Part shown: positions 26,063 through 37,779 of the stretch, in pieces
How the letters are laid out: every line of letters starts with the position of its first letter
Position numbering within the stretch: the stretch's first letter is position 1
DNA from: Anaeramoeba ignava
Lineage: Eukaryota; Metamonada; Anaeramoebidae
Assembly: GCA_028826165.1 (NCBI GenBank)
Contig: JAPDFW010000100.1
Location: forward strand, 62,001-126,000
DNA: 64,000 bases
Direction of reading: 5' to 3'
Notes under the pieces: generated by a model
The model's input: the letters and a program-made list of their open reading frames with translations, nothing else
Databases searched by the model: none
What the model was told of the DNA's origin: nothing
Translations under genes and position numbers: made by a program

Positions 26063-28036
26063 TCAGAAAAAAAGAAAAAAAGAAAAAAAGAAAATTGAAA
26101 TTGAAATTGAAAGAGAATTGAAAAGAAAAGAAGGTGAATTAGAAAAAGGTGAATTTGGAATTGAGATATTAAGTGTTGCAGTTGTTGAATAATAAATTGT
26201 TGAATTGATTTCTTCATAAATTGAATAATTAATTGTAATTATTGTTTCTTTACCTCCAAGAATATAAATCATTTTAGAATTTTGAGGTAATGTTGAGCCA
26301 GTTTTAATAGTATTATATCCTTCTGAATCTGAATAGAAATTTGCACCATTTGCTTCTAAAATATTCTCAATTATTACAGTGAAATTATATTCTTTTAAAA
26401 TACTTTCACATTCAAGTTCAATTCCTTCAATTTTTCCAGTTTTTAAATTTACTTTTTGATTATTAACTTGAAGAAAATTTTGAATTATAATATTTTCATT
26501 ACAATTTGTTGAATTTTTTCCTCTATTATTTGTAACAAAATATGAAAAATTAATTAATTGTTGAGATGAATGATTTAAATTTTCTTCATATTCATAAATA
26601 ACACTCCAATTATTTAAAGATCTATAATCAACAATAGTATCATTTGAAATAATTTTTGAACCTTTAGTTTGATTTGAAAGAATTTGATAAATTGATCCAT
26701 TTAAAGGAATTGAATTAATTATTGCATTATCAAGATTTGAATATTGATCATTTCCAATTAAAGAAATTTGACAAGATTTATCAATATTAATACAATAAGT
26801 TGATAAAGAAGAACAATATGGATTTGGAGGATTTATTGAAACATTAAATTGAATTGAATAAGGAGGATTTGGAAATGTTGAAAAATTATTAGTTTCATCA
26901 AAAAGTGAAATATTCCATTTAGTAATATAAGAATCAAGTTCCACATTTCCTTCAAAAAGAAATTGAGAAGATAAATTAACAATTAATTCTTGTTCAATAT
27001 AAATCAAACTTCCTTTTATTCCATCAAAAAATGTGTAAATATATCCATAGACTTGGTCAAAAATATCAATTGTTTTCAATATAAATGTATCATTTGTTTC
27101 ATTTGTAAAAGATTCAAGACTGATAATATCTATTTATTTTATTTTCCAAAAAAATTTATTTTTAATTTAAATTCAAATTCAAATTCCAAAAAATAAAAAT
27201 AAAAATAAAAATAAAAATAAAAATAAAAAAATACCTTTTAATTGAAAAGTTTTGTTTGTTTGAATATTTAATGAATTAATTAAAATTGATGGAGGAGCAG
27301 GAGGTGGTCCATTATTAAATCTACTTAAAATATATGAAGATGAAAGTTCACTTCCATAAACTCCTAAATACATAAATTTTGACCATACAGAGATATACAT
27401 TCCTGAATCACCTTCAGGAATTGTTAAATAATTATTCCCATCAGAATGAATAATTGAATTAATCAAAGTTCCATTATAATAAGTTGAAAAATTTCCATTT
27501 TTTTTATAAGTAAAAACAATATGATTTAAGAATCCAAATGATGAAATATTGGAATAAAGAACTTTTGAGTTTTGATTTGGATCAAAAATCCAAATTTGAA
27601 TTTGAGGAGGAGATTTAGATGTATCAGTTTCTGCTATCAAAAAGTAACCATTATGTGATTTCATTTCAAATAGAATACTACCGAAGTTATTTGGAAGAGG
27701 TTGAAGAAACCAAAATTCCAAAGAAGCTTGCTCAGTATATGAAGTTGAATTTAATCCACATCCTTGAGTTAAATCAGAACAATTACAATATATTGGATTG
27801 CTTGCAATACCATTACTTTGACTCAAATTAACACCAGAACTAAAAAGTGAAGGATAAAGCCAATTTCCAGAAACACCAGAGAAAAAGAAAGTTTGATCAG
27901 GTAAAGAAGCAGCAATATCACCTTCTCCTTCATTAAATTTAAATTCAAATTGTTTATTAACTTGAGATAATCTAATTTCAATTAAAAAAATCAAAAAAAT
28001 AAATTGAAAAAGATTAAATTTAAAATTATTTGCCAT
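26063..28036 (-). CDS. LamG-like surface glycoprotein, array copy C
   Basis: Exons 28036-27235 and 27129-26063 join in phase 1, 622 aa. It has a signal peptide, LamG-like domain, Cys cluster, cadherin-like stretch and hydrophobic C-terminus. It is near-identical to copy B in exon 2. In exon 1 the segment around residue 120 reads LPNNFGSILFEMKSHNGYF, unlike the corresponding segments of A and B, while flanking residues are identical. Two small indels in exon 1 cancel out, so the frame and the 802-nt exon length are kept, which suggests function. Confidence 0.75.
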
Positions 28037-28724
28037 TTGTTTTGTTTTTTTGATTAATTAAAATTTTGTTTTTGTTTTTGTTTTGGAAAAGAAAAAAAAA
28101 ATGGATTTTTTAATTTAAAACATTTTTTTTTCTTAAAAACTCATTAATTAATTAGTCATTTTATTTTATTTTTATTTTAATTTTATTATTTAATATTATT
28201 TAATTTAATTAAAAAATATATAAAAAAATGGTAAATTTAATCAAATCAAGATCAAATCAAGATCAAATTTAAAACAAAATTTAAAATTAAAACAAAAACA
28301 AAAATTCAAACAAAAAAAAATTTTTTTTTTCAATATAAAATTTAATTTTGATCAATAAATAAATTAAATTAAATTAATTAAATAAAAAGAAAAATTTATT
28401 ATTTTGAATTTAATTTTAAATAAAAAAGAAAAGGAAATTAAAATTGCTTTTTTTTTGGATTTTATTTTTTTGTTTGGAAATTTAAAATTAAAATTTACAA
28501 TACAAAAAAAATATTTCTCAATTTGAAAAATTTGAATAAATCATTTGAACAAGAAAAAAGAAAAAATAATAATAAATAATAAATAATAAATAATAAATAA
28601 TAAATAATAAATAATAAATAATAAATTAAATTATTTGGTTTTGAATAATTTTAATGAATTAGAAATTTGAAATCAATTCAAAATAAAAATGGAAATAAAA
28701 ATTAAAAGGAATTCAAAATAAAAA
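28037..28724. other. flank of copy C and spacer
   Basis: Holds the shared upstream block near 28141 and an AATAAAT microsatellite at 28565-28625. No gene seen. Confidence 0.55.
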
Positions 28725-29500
28725 TCATTTCTTTTTCTTTGAATTTTGTTGTTGTTGTTGTTGCTGATAAAATTGTTGTTGTTGATAAAATTGTTGAGGA
28801 TTTTGTTGATAGAATTGTTGTTGTTGTTGTTGTTGTCGATAAAGTTGTTGTTGGTAAAATTGTTGTTGGTAAAATTGTTGTTGATTAATTTGTTGTTGAT
28901 AAAGTTGAGGATTTTGTTGAGTCTTCTTTTGATTTTGATTTGTACTTTTACTTTGATTCATTTGATTCATTTGATTCATTTGTTGTTGATAAAGTTGTGG
29001 GTTTTGTTGATAGTTCATTTGTTGATAATTCATTTGATTTGGATTTTGAATTTGATTTTGATTTAGAATTTTCTTTTGATTTTGATTTGGACTTTTACTT
29101 TTGTTTTGATTTTGATTTTGATTTTGATTTGGACTTTTACTTTGATTTTGATTTTGATTTTGATTTTGAAATTGATAGTTCATTTGTTGATAATTCATTT
29201 GTTGATAATTCATTTGATTTGGATTTTGAATTTGATTTTGATTTAGAATTTTCTTTTGATTTTGATTTGGACTTTTACTTTGATTTTGATTTTGATTTTG
29301 ATTTTGATTTTGATTTTGATTTTGATTTTGATTTTGATTTTGATTTTGAAATTGATAGTTCATTTGTTGATTCATTTGTTGATAATTCATTTGTGGATTC
29401 ATTTGATAATTGATTTGAGTTCATTTTGTTGATAATTCATTTGTGGATTCATTTGATAATTGATTTGATTTGGATTTTGCTGATAATTCATTTGTGGATT
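28725..29500 (-). pseudogene. ALIX C-terminal NQ/PQY-rich tail, out of frame with the main ORF
   Basis: This stretch encodes NPQMNYQQ, (NQ)n, SKSPNQNQ and QQQFYQQNPQQ repeats over about 250 residues. It occupies the place of the proline/tyrosine-rich tail of ALIX. It is separated from the V-domain exons by a stop caused by a one-base frame change at an A4 run (29525-29528). A second break comes from an imperfect 50-bp duplication (29400-29500). It is either the true tail with assembly errors or a decayed tail. Confidence 0.5.
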
Positions 29501-29513
29501 CTTAACTTGAATT

Positions 29514-32500
29514 TTATTCATAGCTTTTAGGAATTTCTCCACCAGTTTCAATAATTTTCAATAACTCTTTTTTCTCCATTTCTCTTGATAAAACAAAAGA
29601 ATCAACTTTATTACGCAAAATCTTTAAAGAATTCTAAATTTTGAAATTAAAATTAAAATTAAAATTAAAATTAAAATTGAAATTGAAATTAAAATTATTA
29701 CTTGGAATATTGTATAAAAATGCTTTCCATTTCCAAGATCTGTTAGAATTCCTGGATAAGCAGAAATTGCTGTTGAAAAAACTTGCAAAATATTTTCACT
29801 TTGATTCGATTTCTCAACTTCATTCTTTGATTCAAGAAATTTGCCATTTAATTCTTTTAAATTCTCAATCAATTCTTCTTGTTCATCAAATTGGCTTTCA
29901 ATATTTTCAATTAATTCACCATAAATTTCTTGAATTCTAGATAAGAAAATTGAATCATTAATGCTTTGTTCATCAAAATTAAGAAAAAAATTTGCTGAAT
30001 TTTCTTGTTCTTTTTTCATATTAATTTCCATCATTGTTTTTTGTCTTAATTGAATAATTTCTTCTAAATTTTCAAAAAGTGTTTTTAAATTTTGTCCAAT
30101 TTCTCTTGTTTTTTCACTAATTTGTTTTGAAGTTTGCTCTTGAATTTTTTGTTCAATTTCTTCTTTACTTAAATCAATCATTTCAAGTCCAATTTTATTT
30201 TTGGAAATTTTTTTATCAACATAAGAATCTGATTTTGAAGCTTTTTCCAAACCTTCTGAATATTGACCAATTTCTTTCATCAATTTTGCATTTAATTCTC
30301 CTGATGTTGGACTTAATTTTATTCCAAAATAAAATTAAAATTAATTGAAAAATGAATATATTTTTTTTCTTTTTATTTATATTTATTTATATTTATTTAC
30401 CGACTCCATTTTGTTCCATTTTTTAATCTGATTTGTAAATCATCTTCATCTTCTTTTCGTAAAACTTGAAGTGTTTCTGTTAAATATTCTTGGCATTGTT
30501 TTCTTAAATTTTGGTTTGATTTTTGGAATTCTAAAACTGCATTTGATCCACCCTGTTTTAATATTGATTTAAATTTTGATTTAAATTTGATTTAATTTTG
30601 ATTTAATTTTGATTTGAATTTTGATTTAATTTTGATTTAATTTTGATTTAAATTTGATTTAAATTTGATTTAAATTTGATTTAATTTTGATTTAAATTTG
30701 ATTTAATTTTGATTTAAATTTGATTTAATTTTGATTTAAATTTTGATTTAATTTTGATTTAAATTTTGATTTAAATTTGATTTAAATTTGATTTAATTTT
30801 GATTTAATTTTGATTTAATTTTGATTTAAATTTGATTTAATTTTGATTTAATTTTGATTTAATTTTGATTTAGATTTGATTTGAATTTGATTTTGATTTA
30901 ATTTGATTTAATTTTGATTTTGATTTATTTTTAATTTAATTTTGATTTATTTTTAATTTAAATTTGATTTAATTTTGATTTAAATTTGATTTAATTTTGA
31001 TTTAATTTTGATTTAATTTTGATTTAATTTTGATTTAATTTTGATTTAAATTTGATTTAAATTTGATTTAATTTTGATTTAAATTTGATTTAAATTTGAT
31101 TTAATTTTGATTTAATTTTGATTTTAAATTTGATTTAATTTTCTACTTGTGTTTTGCATTGAGAAAGTTTTTCATTCAATTCTTCTGGAATTCCATTTGC
31201 AATATCTAAAGCAAGAAATGAACCAGGTAAGCCTAATTGAGTAAATAATGATTCAATCTCTTGATTTTTTGTAAGAATTTGATTTTCTAATGAATCGATT
31301 TTTTGATTCCAAAATTCATTATATTTTTCAATAGCTTCTTGAACATGAAAAGGAACCAATCCTTCAAATGGATCTCCATCAAGATATTGATTTAAATCTG
31401 GAAATGGAGTTGGTGTTACAAGTGATTGTGCTGGTATTTCTGATAATGAATTCATATCTGGAATTTCTGAATGATAAATTGTATCATTTTCTTTTGTTGC
31501 TAATTCCGTTTCTTTTTGGATTATCTAAGATTACATTTTGAATTTTAATTTTAATTTTAATTTTAATTTTAATTTTAATTTTAATTTTAATTTTAATTTT
31601 AATTTTAATTTTAATTTTAATTATTTTAATTTTAATTTTAATTTTAATTTTAATTTTAATTTTAATTTTAATTTTAATTTTAATTTTAATTTTAATTTTA
31701 ATTTTAATTTTAATTTTAATTATAAATTTGATTTTAACTTTTTGTAATCTTTCAACTGTTTCTTTTAAATAAGAACAATTCTTTAAATAATTAGACATTG
31801 TTTTTGCAAATGAATTTGCTAGTTGTAATCTTGAAACTCTTTTTCCATATTCTTGAGTTGATTCAAGAAATTTAGCTTCATATTGATTTGCAATAGCTTT
31901 AAAATAAAGTTTCTTAATTTCTAAATGAGGAGTAAAAGACTATTTTATATTTTATAAATTAATTTTAATTTTAATTTTATAAATTAATTTTAAATTTTAA
32001 ATTCAAAAATTTACTTTCTCAACAGAATTATTAATTGGAGATGATTTTAAAAATTGAATTGATTTTTCATAATAAAGAGAAGTTTGAAACGCAAGTTTTT
32101 TAGTAATTGTTGGTTTCATTTCAGATTTTATTGCTTTTTTAACAATGCACTCTTGAGCTTGTGCAAGCATTAAAGAAATAATCATTTCAATTGAATTTAG
32201 TGAAAAATCATTAGTTATTCCTTTTGGAAGTTTGTTTAATAATTCATTTTTAATATAACTAAAAATTCCAGCTGAAAATTGAAAATTTTGTAAAGCTTGT
32301 TTCATTCCATCTTCCGAATCAATATTTTCTAATAAACCTTTTGAGTTTGATAATGCTCCAATATTGAACAATATACTTGCCTTTTCAAACTCAATTTCCG
32401 TTGAAGCTTTTTTATTTTTTATATTTATATTTATATTTATATTTATATATTTAGATTTATATTTATATTTATATTTATATTTATATTTATATTTATATTT

Positions 32501-34028
32501 ATATTTATATTTATATTTATATTTATATTTATATTTATATTTATATTTATATTTATATTTATATTTATATTTATATTTATATTTATATTTATATTTATAT
32601 TTATATTTATATTTATATTTATATTTATATTTATATTTATATTTATATTTTATATTTTATATTTATATTTTATATTTTTATATTTATATTTATATTTTAT
32701 ATTTATATTTTTATATTTTATATTTTATTTTTATTTATTTATATTTATATTTATATTTATATTTATATTTATATTTATATTTTATATTTATATTTTATAT
32801 TTTTATATTTATATTTATATTTATATTTATATTTTATATTTATATTTATATTTATATTTATATTTATATTTATATTTATATTTATATTTATATTTATATT
32901 TATATTTATATTTATATTTATATTTATATTTATATTTGTATTATATTTATATTTATATTTATATTTATATTTATTTTATATTTATAATTATATTTATATT
33001 TATATTATATTTATATTTATATTTATATTTATATTTATATATTATATTTTATATTTATATTTATATTTATATTTATATTTATATTTATATTTATATTTAT
33101 ATTTATATTTTGATTTATATTTATATTTATAATTATAATTTATATTTATATTTATATTTATATTTATAAATTTATATTTATATTTATATTTATATTTATA
33201 TTTATATTTATAATTATATTTATATTTATATTTATATTTATATTTATATTTATATTTATATTTATATTTATATTTATATTTATATTTATATTTATATTTA
33301 TATTTTATATTTATATTTATAATTATATTTATTTTATATTTATATTTAGATTTATATTTATATTTAGATTTATATTTATATTTATATTTATATTTATATT
33401 TATATTTATATTTATATTTATATTTATATTTAGATTTATATTTATATTTATATTTATATTTATAATTATATTTATATTTATATTTATATTTATATTTATA
33501 TTTATATTTATATTTATATTTATATTTATATTTATATTTATATTTATATTTATATTTATATTTATATTTATATTTAATTTATATTTATATTTATATTTAT
33601 ATTTATATTTATAATTATATTTTATTCTGTATTTTCTTTTTGATCTATTTTGGAATAGAAAAATTACCAAAAATTTTATTCTTAAAAGCATCAAACCAAA
33701 TCCAATTTATTTTTAAAGCTTTTTTATCTGAACTTTTTGTTGGTAATTTTTTTGTTAGTAAATCCAAAAAGCTATAATACCTTTTAATAATAAAAAATTT
33801 AAATAAATTTTTTTTGCTTTTTTTTTTATATTTTCACAAAAGTTACTTTAAAAAAGAATCAATAGAACTAATTTGAGTACAATTTTGAATATTTTCTCTT
33901 AAATTTTGAATTTGTTGAGCATCTTGTTTATAATTTTCAAAGGAATTATTATAATTTTGATTAATAAATAATTGTAAATTTTGGAATAAATCAATTTTTT
34001 GAGTTTTTTTAAAAGGAATTGAAAGCAT
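29514..34028 (-). CDS. PDCD6IP: ALIX / PDCD6IP-like Bro1 and V domain protein
   Basis: Eight exons by splice-phase and homology: 34028-33847, 33780-33668, 32406-32015, 31939-31739, 31524-31147, 30552-30401, 30311-29702, 29633-29514, giving 715 aa to the first stop. The N-terminus (MLSIPFKKTQKIDLFQNL) and IMLAQAQE-like helix (SLMLAQAQEC) are Bro1. IYHSEIPDMNSL corresponds to the Bro1 end IYHDRVPDL. The rest is the V domain, with RPTSGELNAKL matching the mammalian TPSNELYKPL region. ALIX binds ESCRT-III and YPxL ligands and acts in endosomal sorting, abscission and membrane repair. Introns 2, 4 and 5 are private satellites. The NQ/PQY tail continues downstream in another frame. It is divergently paired with the ArfGAP gene. 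Confidence 0.9.
30553..31146 (-). repeat. ALIX intron 5 satellite
   Basis: About 590 bp of TTTGATTTAATT / TTTGATTTAAAT repeat bounded by splice sites GTAGAA and ACAG. Confidence 0.85.
31525..31738 (-). repeat. ALIX intron 4 (TTTTAA)n
   Basis: Hexamer array between GTTAAA and CTTAG; its junction is phase 0. Confidence 0.85.
32407..33667 (-). repeat. ALIX intron 2 (TATATT)n
   Basis: About 1.26 kb, almost pure TATATT with a few slips, inside the Bro1 domain (between ...DAFKNKIF and ASTEIEFEKA). Confidence 0.9.
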
Positions 34029-34139
34029 TTTTTGTTTTTAAATTGAAAATAAAAAAGAAGAAAAAAAAAAATAAAATTTTAAAAAAGAATAATTTTTTAT
34101 CATTTTTTTTTTCATTTTTTTTTTCATTTTTTTTTAATA
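34029..34139. promoter_or_regulatory. 111-bp divergent promoter region, ALIX/ArfGAP
   Basis: Only 111 bp separate the two start codons. On the ArfGAP side it contains three T-tract-CAT words (TTTTTTCATTTTTT) at 34100-34138. Confidence 0.55.
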
Positions 34140-37100
34140 ATGTCAACTCAACTTCCTAAACATATGGTTCGTTTATCTCAACTTATTCAACTTCCTGAAA
34201 ATCAATATTGTGCTGATTGTCACCAACATGGTAATTTAAATTATTAAAAAAAATTTTTTTATTTATTCAATTTTAACAAAACAAAAAATAATAAATAAAA
34301 ACGTTTTTAAACGTTTTTACACATGAGATCATTTTTTATTAATTTTTGATCTTTTCTTTTTCAAATTTTTTCTTATATTTTTCGTCTTTCAATTAATTTT
34401 AATTTTAATTTCAATTTTATAAATAATTTTATAAATAATTTTATATTTAATTTTATAAATAATTTTATATTTAATTTTATAAATAATTTTATATATAATT
34501 TTATAAATAATTTTATAAATAATTTTATAAATAATTTTATATTTAATTTTATATATAATTTTATATTTAATTTTATAAATAATTTTATAAATAATTTAAT
34601 AAATAATTTTATAAATAATTTAATAAATAATTTTATAAATAATTTTATAAATAATTTTATAAATAATTTTATAAATAATTTTATAAATAATTTTATAAAT
34701 AATTTTATTAATAATTTTATATTTAATTTTATAAATAATTTTAATAAATAATTTTATAATTAATTTTATAAATAATTTTATAAATAATTTTATAAATAAT
34801 TTCATCATTAATTTTATAATTAATTTTATAAATAATTTTATATTTAATTTTAAAAATAATTTTATAAATAATTTTATAAATAATTTTATATTTAATTTTA
34901 TAAATAATTTTATAAATAATTTTATAAATAATTTTTATATTTAATTTTATAAATAATTTTATAAATAATTTTTATATTTAATTTTATAAATAATTTTATA
35001 AATAATTTTATAAATAATTTTATAAATAATTTTATAAATAATTTTATAAATAATTTTATAAATAATTTTATATTTAATTTTACATTTAATTTTATATTTA
35101 ATTTTACATTTAATTTTTATATATAATTTTATATTTAATTTTTATATTTAATTTAATAATTAATTTTATAAATAATTTTATAAATAATTTTATATTTAAT
35201 TTTTACATTTAATTTTATAAATAATTTTATAAATAATTTTATATTTAATTTTATAAATAATTTAATAAATAATTTTATATTTAATTTTATAAATAATTTT
35301 ATAAATAATTTTATAAATAATTTTATATTTAATTTTATAAATAATTTTATAAATAATTTTATAAATAATTTTATAAATAATTTTATATTTAATTTAATAA
35401 ATAATTTTATAAATAATTTTAATTTTAATTTTATATTTAATTTTAAAAAACAAAGGACCAAGATGGGCAAGTACTAATCTTGGAATTTTTATATGTATCA
35501 ACTGTTCCGGAGTTCATCGTTCATTGGGAGTTCACATTTCAAAAGTTCGTTCAGTAACTTTAGATTCTTGGACAGCAGATCAAGTACGGAGTATGGAACT
35601 AATCGGTAACAAACGAGCCAATAAATATTGGGAAGCCAAACTGCCGAAGCAATTTAGCCGACCATCTCCACATGATTCAGCAAATTTGGCACGATTTATA
35701 AGAGAAAAATATGAAAGAAAATTTTATATTGGAGATAAAAAACATTTGATTGACTCAATGTCTGGTTTAAAACAAAAGAAGCCAAAAAGACCTTCAAAAC
35801 CAAAAGATTCTCATAAAGATAAACATAAAGATAAAGGCAATGATAATCATAAAGATGTTGATAATGAATATAAACATAAGCATAAGGATCATAAACATAA
35901 AGATCATAAACATAAAGATAAAAATAAAGATAAACATAAAGATAAACATAAAGATAAACATAAAGATAAACATAAAGATAAACATAAAGATAAACATAAA
36001 GATGTTGATGATAATAAAAATTCCCATAAAAAGTCAAAAAGTCACGATTTTAAAAATAATTCTCTTTTTGATTCAAAACAAAATCCTCAAAATCAATTGG
36101 AATTGGTTTCTATTGATCATGATTCTCCTCAATCTTTAGTTCAAAATGTATTGTTTTCATCTTTTTTTTTTCTTTTCTTTTCTTTTTCTTTTTTTTACTT
36201 AATTTATTTTTTATTATTTTTTTAACAAATTTAGGAAAAATTATTTAGTGGTTTGTGTTCTTTCCTTTTACAGAAAATTATTTATAAAATTATTTATAAA
36301 ATTATTTATAAAATTATTTATAAAATTAATTATAAAATTAAATATAAAATTATTTATAAAATTATTTATAAAATTATTTATAAAATTATTTATAAAATTA
36401 TTTATAAAATTAATTATTAAATTATTTATAAAATTATTAATAAAATTATTAATAAAATTAAATATAAAATTATTTATAAAATTAAATATAAAATTAATTA
36501 TAAAATTATTTATAAAATTAAATATAAAATTATTTATAAAATTATTTATAAAATTAAATATAAAATTATTTATTAAAATTAATTATAAAATTATTTATAA
36601 AATTATTTATAAAATTATTTATAAAATTATTTATAAAATTAAATATAAAATTATTTATTAAATTATATATAAAATTATTTATTAAATTATTTATAAAATT
36701 ATTTATAAAATTATTTATAAAATTATTTATAAAATTAATTATAAAATTAAATATAAAATTAAATATAAAATTAAATATAAAATTATTTATAAAATTATTT
36801 ATAAAATTAATTATAAAATTAAATATAAAATTAAATATAAAATTAAATATAAAATTATTTATAAAATTATTTATAAAATTATTTATAAAATTATTTATAA
36901 AATTATTTATAAAATTATTTATAAAATTATTTATAAAATTATTTATAAAATTATTTATAAAATTAAATATAAAATTAAATATAAAATTATTTATAAAATT
37001 ATTTATTAAATTAAATATAAAATAGAAAATGCTTTTTATGGAAACTCTTTAAAATTCGAAAACCAAGAAGAACCAAGAAAAGATCCAGATCCAGATCTAC

Positions 37101-37534
37101 AAGAAACTAAACAAAATGAAAGTAAAGAAAATGGGAAAAATGATAACAAAGAAGATAACACTGATATATTTACATTATTTTATGATCAAAAAGAGCCATC
37201 AATATCAAGAACAATATCAACACCAGCAGTTTTAAACAAAGATTACATCATGTCTCTATTTGATCATCCTGATTTTTATCCAACAAACCGAAATCCAACA
37301 CAATCAACACAACAAACTCCAATAAAAAAGTCAATAATTCCAAAAGCAAATGGAAATTCCAAAAATCAATCCAAAAATCAATCCAAAAATCAATCCAAAA
37401 ATCAATCCAAAAATCAATCCAAAAATCAATCCAAAAATGATCCATTTGCTGATTTAGACCAATTTGGAATCACTCATTCTATGAAAATATCAAAAACTCC
37501 TCATAGCTTTGATCAAAGTTTTTTCGATTTTTAG
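34140..37534 (+). CDS. SMAP-type ArfGAP
   Basis: Exons 34140-34230, 35456-36147, a proposed 16-nt micro-exon 36235-36250, and 37026-37534. The ArfGAP zinc finger reads CADC...CINC, followed by SGVHRSLGVHISKVRSVTLD (with the catalytic Arg of the finger motif), then IGNKRANKYWEAKLP and IREKYERKFY as in SMAP1/2. It stimulates GTP hydrolysis by Arf at clathrin-coated membranes. A low-complexity (KHKD)n stretch follows. The C-terminal exon has acidic and NQSK repeats and an NDPFADLDQF motif of adaptor-binding type. The micro-exon restores phase between GTATTG and TAG sites and is the least certain part. Introns 1 and 3 carry complementary satellites. Confidence 0.85.
34231..35455 (+). repeat. ArfGAP intron 1, 12-bp satellite
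   Basis: From about 34420 it consists of ATAAATAATTTT and ATATTTAATTTT units. Its first 150 bp are non-repetitive and include a palindromic AAAAACGTTTTT at 34297-34308. Confidence 0.85.
36251..37025 (+). repeat. ArfGAP intron 3, 12-bp satellite in inverse orientation
   Basis: Units AAAATTATTTAT and AAAATTAAATAT, the exact reverse complements of the intron 1 units. Confidence 0.85.
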
Positions 37535-37682
37535 ATTCAATTTTTTTTTTGTTCCATTTTTTTTAATCAATTTTTAATAATTCAATTCTTTTTTTTTTCT
37601 TTTCAAGATTAATTCAAAAAAGAAGATAAATTTTTTTTTTTTGAAAGAATTAATTCATTTCTTAATAAAATTTTTTTTAAAA

Positions 37683-37779
37683 TCATTTCATTTTTTTTTC
37701 ATTTTTTTTTTTAAATAGAATTGAATAAATTTATAAATCTTTTTTTCACTTGTTTTCATTAACTTATTTTCATTTAAAA
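37683..37779 (+). promoter_or_regulatory. T-tract/CAT upstream block of the SLC35F-like gene
   Basis: Several TTTTTCATTT words within 95 bp of the ATG, ending TTTTCATTTAAAAATG. Confidence 0.45.

Larger units (their letters stand above)
21886..28490. repeat. segmental tandem array, copy C
   Basis: The third unit follows copy B directly. Homology ends at about 28490, just before the ALIX tail region. No supported gene occurs between 21886 and 26062. Confidence 0.8.

Noticed and set aside
28746-29413. Plus-strand frames rich in FD and LL
   Set aside because: Antisense shadows of the NQ-rich ALIX tail.
32364-33169. Long (YL)n and (YI)n frames on both strands
   Set aside because: They are translations of the TATATT satellite inside an ALIX intron.
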